Of a stretch of DNA of 64,000 nucleotides, positions 59,593 to 64,000 are shown in pieces (the stretch's first letter is position 1; each line of letters begins with the position of its first letter). The position numbers were made by a program, and so were the translations under genes. A model generated the notes under the pieces. The model searched no databases. It worked only from the letters and a program-made list of their open reading frames with translations, and was not told where the DNA came from. This DNA comes from Rhyacichthys aspro. Taxonomy: Eukaryota; Chordata; Actinopteri; Gobiiformes; Rhyacichthyidae. The stretch is from contig CM072154.1 in the NCBI GenBank assembly GCA_036850595.1, positions 7,633,330 to 7,697,329 of the forward strand, in the 5' to 3' direction.

Positions 59593-59972
59593 TTTTTGGG
59601 GATGGTTAAGTCTATTTGTGCCTAACACTTACTAATATTCTTCACTAGTATATATTATTATACTAAAACTTTATAATGGTAGTTAGTGTGACTTTACAAG
59701 TATAATGTTAATGATAATCTTATTATAAATAGCACTTTCAAAAACATGGTTTGCAAAGCGCTTAACAATATAAACAAGAGTTTGTGCAAAGTTAAAGACG
59801 TATAAGAGGCTAAAGGCAAACAAAGCAAGGATACAGATTTAAAAGTTAAATTGTGAGGAACACAAGATTAAAAAAAATGAATAATTGACTTAAAAGTTGG
59901 TGGTATAATTTAAAAGACAAACATCACGACAATAAAAATTAAAAAAATAAATATATAAGATATAATAGAATT
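59593..59972 (+). repeat. Dispersed repeat, copy 1 of the 59.6/61.8 kb pair
   Basis: Shares with 61804-62177 the ordered words cttactaatat, acatggttt, aagcgcttaaca, gatttaaaagttaaattgtg and aaataaatat. Direct orientation, offset about 2.2 kb. No frame or clear ends. Confidence 0.8.
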
Positions 59973-60629
59973 ACTTTCGTGGTTTCGTTTTACCACGTCA
60001 TTTTCTCTGCACTATCTATTATCAAGTTAGTACAACGCTACAAGAATACAATAGTCAAAAGATGATGTGGCCCTACACATAGACAGTAGGAAGACAGCTT
60101 GGAGAACATCATAGATATAGCTGGAATACTGCAAGGTTCACAATCTAACCTGAGATCCCCCTCTGTTGTGACAGGTCTTCTTTAACAGATGATACCCTGC
60201 TCCATAGACTCACTATTTCTCTAAGAGTAAAGGTGGCGGAACAACATATTCAACGTCATTTACAATTCGAGGAACATCTATTCAAGGTACATCTAGTGAC
60301 ATTAAAAGATTGAGACAGCAATGTTTGTTCGCTAGAGTATCAGTGTTGCAAGATGTGGCTTAGTGATTCCACAAATACAATTCATCTAAAAAATAAAATG
60401 TGTGCGAGACCGAGGTTGGTTTAGCATCAGGATGAGCGTTGAATCAAAGTATACACATCCCACAGTGCAGGATTTCTATTTGCAGTTCTAAATAGAAATG
60501 GTTGGCAATATTTATTTTTTATTTTTTTCCCAAGGGAAGGTAATAGACCCTTGAACTGTAAAAAACTGAGGTGTGGATGCATTTTGACACTGGAAATGAA
60601 GTAGACCACACTATAGACACAACACACAA

Positions 60630-61531
60630 TAGTGATGTGCGAGTCATGAACCAATCATTCAAAACTTTACTGAGTCGTGAGTCATGATTCCTCTCGTTCA
60701 CTGACTCCCTGCTACCACTCACCAGACTGCTCTCCAGATAGCTGTCGTTCATTTGTCGCTCTGCTGCTACATTTAGAGGCTCTTATACCACTCTTTACAG
60801 TAACAGTAGTTGACTGCCGTAATAAACTAATATAATATAATTGTACATTCTAAAATTACATGCAGCTCATTTGGCCAATAGAAAGACTAAAGGTGGCAAA
60901 GAGGAGACCATGCAACATGCCACTATTGTGTGACTGCCATTCTATATGCATTTGTATAAATATACAATATTTATCGCTGTATTAGCCCTGGGGGAAAAAC
61001 CACCACAGCTCTGGTTTATTGTTTTAACTCCTCATTTCCCTCCCAGTTAGTATGAGCTGTGAAAGAACAAATCACTCAGTCGGTCACCATAGCCCTGCCC
61101 AACTCACAACTCAAACTAATCACTCACAACTCGAACAAATCACTCAGTCGGTCACTGTAGCCCTGCCCAACTCACAAACTGAACAAATCACTGAGTTGCT
61201 CACTTCAAGCTGAACAGCAGTTCACTCTCTTACCACTGATCTAAGTTGAAAGTCTGCTGCTCTGCTCCAGATTAGTTCATTTTAATATGTATGAGTTGGA
61301 GAGAAAAATAAACGTTTCCCCTTTGAGATCTGTTGATAATTCACTGTTTTTGAACAATTGAATGAATAATTTCATTGCGTAAAATGAATCAGTGGGACTG
61401 GGAGTGGGTGGAGCTTACACATATGGATTTCCACACACTGTGTGACTAACACAGTGACTCAAAAACCGATTCACTTTGGTGAGTGAATCAGATAAACTCG
61501 AGTCAGTTAAAAGAATCAAACATCACCACTA
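60630..61531. mobile_element. Non-autonomous hAT-like DNA transposon, copy B
   Basis: It matches copy A (4900-5711) from TAGTGATGTG through ctgagtcgtgagtcatgatt, acatttagaggctcttatac and ctccagattagtt to the right end with gtgagtgaatc and gagtcagttaaaagaatc. It carries an extra 68-bp internal tandem unit (61066 and 61134). The target duplication is unclear; cacacaata on the left resembles cactacaata on the right. No transposase is present. Confidence 0.7.
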
Positions 61532-61545
61532 CAATAACATTTTGG

Positions 61546-61625
61546 CAAATGTCAGGTGCTGCCAGTGAGTGGGTTGAGAACATTGCTTTGGCTTCACTAG
61601 TTTAAAGCTAGACATTACAAGTTAC
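61546..61625 (+). repeat. Dispersed repeat family R12, diverged third copy
   Basis: ggcaaatg, gtgctgccagtgagtgggtt and gagaacatt align with 12035-12125. It starts directly after the hAT copy B. Confidence 0.5.
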
Positions 61626-61803
61626 TGGCGTCCGTGTTATGCTGGGTTTGTACAGAGCGGCAAATAACACCACACAGGACACAGAGATCTGCCAAAGGAC
61701 ATTAGCATAGAAATGTATTAATACACAAACTCTACACAACGGTAAAATGCACTTTGACATAGACATAATACAAAAGGTATGTGGCTCGATTGGTTCCCAC
61801 AGT

Positions 61804-62177
61804 CTTTTTTTGGGAATAGTTAATGAAAAAGTCAATTTGAGCCTTTCACTTACTAATATAATGCATTAGTATAGTATCAATACATTGTGGACTTAAAAGT
61901 GCAATATAATAATAATAATCTTTATATATACATACAGCACATGGTTTAGAAAGTGCTTAACACTCAAAACAACATGTACAGTGAGTTTGTGCTCAGTTAG
62001 CGACATAAGTAAGAGGAGACAAAAGGCAAACAGAACAAGGATATAGATTTAAAAGTTAAATTGTGAGAATCAGGAGATAAAAATAATTTGTAGAACTGTC
62101 TTAAAAGTTTGGGGTGTGTTTTAAAAGGCATCACTATGATAAAAATAAAAAATAAATATGATAGATATAATAGATGA
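61804..62177 (+). repeat. Dispersed repeat, copy 2 of the 59.6/61.8 kb pair
   Basis: Aligns with 59593-59972 over its whole length with frequent small indels. The word acatggtttagaaagtgctt resembles an abundant fish repeat with cacttttcaaaacaaggt-like and aagtgctttacaa words. Confidence 0.8.
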
Positions 62178-62279
62178 AATATAGATACAAAGAAAATACA
62201 ATAATAAATATAATAAAAAAGATGAATTTTAAGAAACGATGACACTATACACCATTTATACCGTAAAGTCTCCTCCACT

Positions 62280-63060
62280 GAAGTTCTAGGCCTGACTCAA
62301 CAGCGCTTGGCATATGTTCGAACAGACCCATGCATGTGATTTGTGAGCGTCCACGTCACTTGTGTCACTGTAATTGAGGCCTTTTAGTGTTACATGACAT
62401 TTTATGTGGGTGATAAAACACGAGTGCGTCAGACCCGGGCACGCTTTGATTGGCTGTAGACGAGGCAACAAGGTTTGACTGGAATAAAATGAAGACGCGC
62501 CACCGATCTACATCATCACACCTGTCAGAGTACGACACCGCGCCAGGACAGAGACACACACACTGTACGCCGAGCTGCCTTATCAGTCATTTCGTTCGCC
62601 ATAGGAGGATATTAAGGCTGGATTTATTCCGTGGAGCTGTCACACAGAAGGGGGGGACCGTACATTACGCTGACTCCACTTGGGTGTGGCACATAGCGCT
62701 GATGTGTGTGTAAAATAATGTGCGCGGCTCATCACGGGCGGCGCGAGGACGGGGGCCGCTCAGTGGTCGCGCTCGGCTCCCTCCGCTCCCCGTATATAAA
62801 CCTTCAGGCGTGGCGCGGCGATAAATCACGCGACTAACAGAGCGAAAGGGCCCTGTCGCCTGTGAAGAGATAGGCTTTCATGAATATATATGAAAAAAAG
62901 CGCTCGCGACGGTGTGTCTTTGCCAAATGGCCGTCCCGAGCCCGTGCCGCTCTGAAGATTGAGTGATTATGTGTCGTGTCGACGGTGGCACACCCCGCTG
63001 CTTGACACTGGATAGGCGTGGAGATAAACACACATGCCCAGACTTCCACTTGACATGCAG
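62280..63060 (+). promoter_or_regulatory. CpG-dense block with TATA box, candidate promoter or conserved element
   Basis: 62715-62840 contains about 19 CpGs in 125 bases, far above the rest of the window. TATATAAA lies at 62793-62800 within it, preceded by a C-rich stretch, so a start site near 62825-62832 reading to the right is plausible. No recognised open frame follows within the window, so any transcript would start with an untranslated exon or be non-coding. The alternative is a CpG-rich conserved enhancer. Confidence 0.4.
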
Positions 63061-64000
63061 CACAACCCAGTCTCAGAGGTCTCTCAATATGTTACAATTC
63101 TGGACATTTCCTGACTCAGTGTGTTCTAGCCACCATTTCTGGCAAATGTCAAGCAAAAAATAAAGATTTCAAACTGTCAAAGTCCCACAGTTATTGAACT
63201 GTCTCGTAAAACTTAACAGCTATGTCAAGATTGTCACTTCGTAGCTAACTATACTTGAGAATCGCTAAAGCAGCATGGTGTGTATAGCTCTTTCAGGTGT
63301 GTAGGTCTATAAAAAGAGCTTTCTTTGATGTGTCTCTATCTGAGCCTTAAGATTTCACACACAGTTACATTCAGGGCAGCGTGACGTCAAGTCCCGGAGC
63401 TCTAATGTCCATAAGGCACAACAATAGATGCAAAAAGTACATTTTAAAGCATGTAAAATACTTTTTTGGAGTCAGACTTGTTCACATTTCTGCTTAGTTC
63501 ATTCCTATTCAGTATTCAGTTGTCCCTCTTTCCACTCTCCCCTGGTGGAGTGGATACTGTTGCAGATGTCCAGCCTGGGGTGATTGGACCTTAGCTTTGT
63601 CCCCAATTGTGATCCTGCCCCGACCCACGGACCCCTCCTGACCCCAGTTCCTCTCACGCAGATGAACTGTCTCTGCTGATATTATCATGGAGCATATTCA
63701 TTTTTATTCATTTGTACATATGATAGACTATTTGTCAATAACTGTCCTTTAGTTAGAGTTTTTCTTCACCTTGTTTATCTATTTGCTGTCTTTTGTTTTT
63801 GTTCTGCCCTTTAAAGCTAAACTATTAGCGCGATGGCTAAACAAATTAAATTGAATATACTTCTTATCCATTTGGCTGTTCCCTTCAGCTAACTATGCTA
63901 TTATTCCTTTCAGAGCGTTACATAGTGTTATAATCAACGTTCACACTTCTTAAGCACTATAGCCAAGTAAAAAACAAAAAAAACCCCAAAATCTGTGAAA
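63061..64000. other. Intergenic DNA to the window end
   Basis: 63515-63670 is C-rich (ctctttccactctcccctgg, gatcctgccccgacccacgg) and may be an old repeat or part of a transcript. Otherwise AT-rich and featureless. Confidence 0.35.

Overview
The window looks like AT-rich, gene-free vertebrate DNA from a ray-finned fish, most likely a percomorph teleost. I recognise several dispersed repeats typical of teleost genomes: a widespread family with an 'acatgcatgtctttgg' core, a 'cttgcccaaggacacttcaa' family, a 'gaccttgaccc/gacctttgacc' family, a non-LTR retrotransposon 3' tail ending in 'aaactgaactgaa', and short hAT-type DNA transposons. There are no operons, bacterial genes, CRISPR arrays, rRNA genes or convincing tRNA genes. 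I found no protein-coding gene I can name. The open frames are short. The longest (207 codons at 29709-30332) lies in GC-rich, stop-poor DNA and does not resemble a known protein.

Layout. 1-3.2 kb is AT-rich with an old dispersed repeat. 3.2-3.8 kb is a GC-richer unique block. 4.9-5.7 kb is a non-autonomous hAT-like element, with a second copy at 60.6-61.5 kb. 6-14 kb holds several within-window repeat pairs (6.1/8.5 kb and 12.0/13.5 kb), simple repeats at 10.3-10.5 kb and a long foldback at 10.85-10.94 kb. 14.4-34.4 kb alternates GC-richer unique blocks with old repeats. It includes a teleost repeat carrying two perfect oestrogen-response-element palindromes (20.5-20.7 kb), an inverted repeat pair (28.6-29.3 kb) and a clean hAT-type element with a perfect 8-bp target duplication (30.9-31.5 kb). 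35.5-35.9 kb is an extreme A/C/G homopolymer block inside a retrotransposon 3' end and is probably an assembly or polishing artefact. 36-59 kb is again mostly unique DNA with many blocks that look like developmental enhancers (homeodomain, SOX, POU, TCF/LEF and FOX motifs, low repeat content). 59.6-62.2 kb is repeat-rich. 62.3-63.1 kb is a CpG-dense block with a TATATAAA box, the best promoter candidate.

Interpretation. The overall picture is a gene desert or very large intron, in which unique, GC-richer, motif-rich blocks could be conserved regulatory elements of a neighbouring developmental gene outside the window. That is inference: conservation cannot be seen in a single sequence, so regulatory calls carry low confidence. 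Repeat calls based on two or more copies inside the window are much firmer. I did not find evidence for a new multi-gene system. The most unusual items are the tandem repeat-borne nuclear-receptor sites, the 14-bp perfect foldback, a four-copy 40-bp repeat family, a 21-bp-period degenerate repeat at two loci, and the anomalous homopolymer block.
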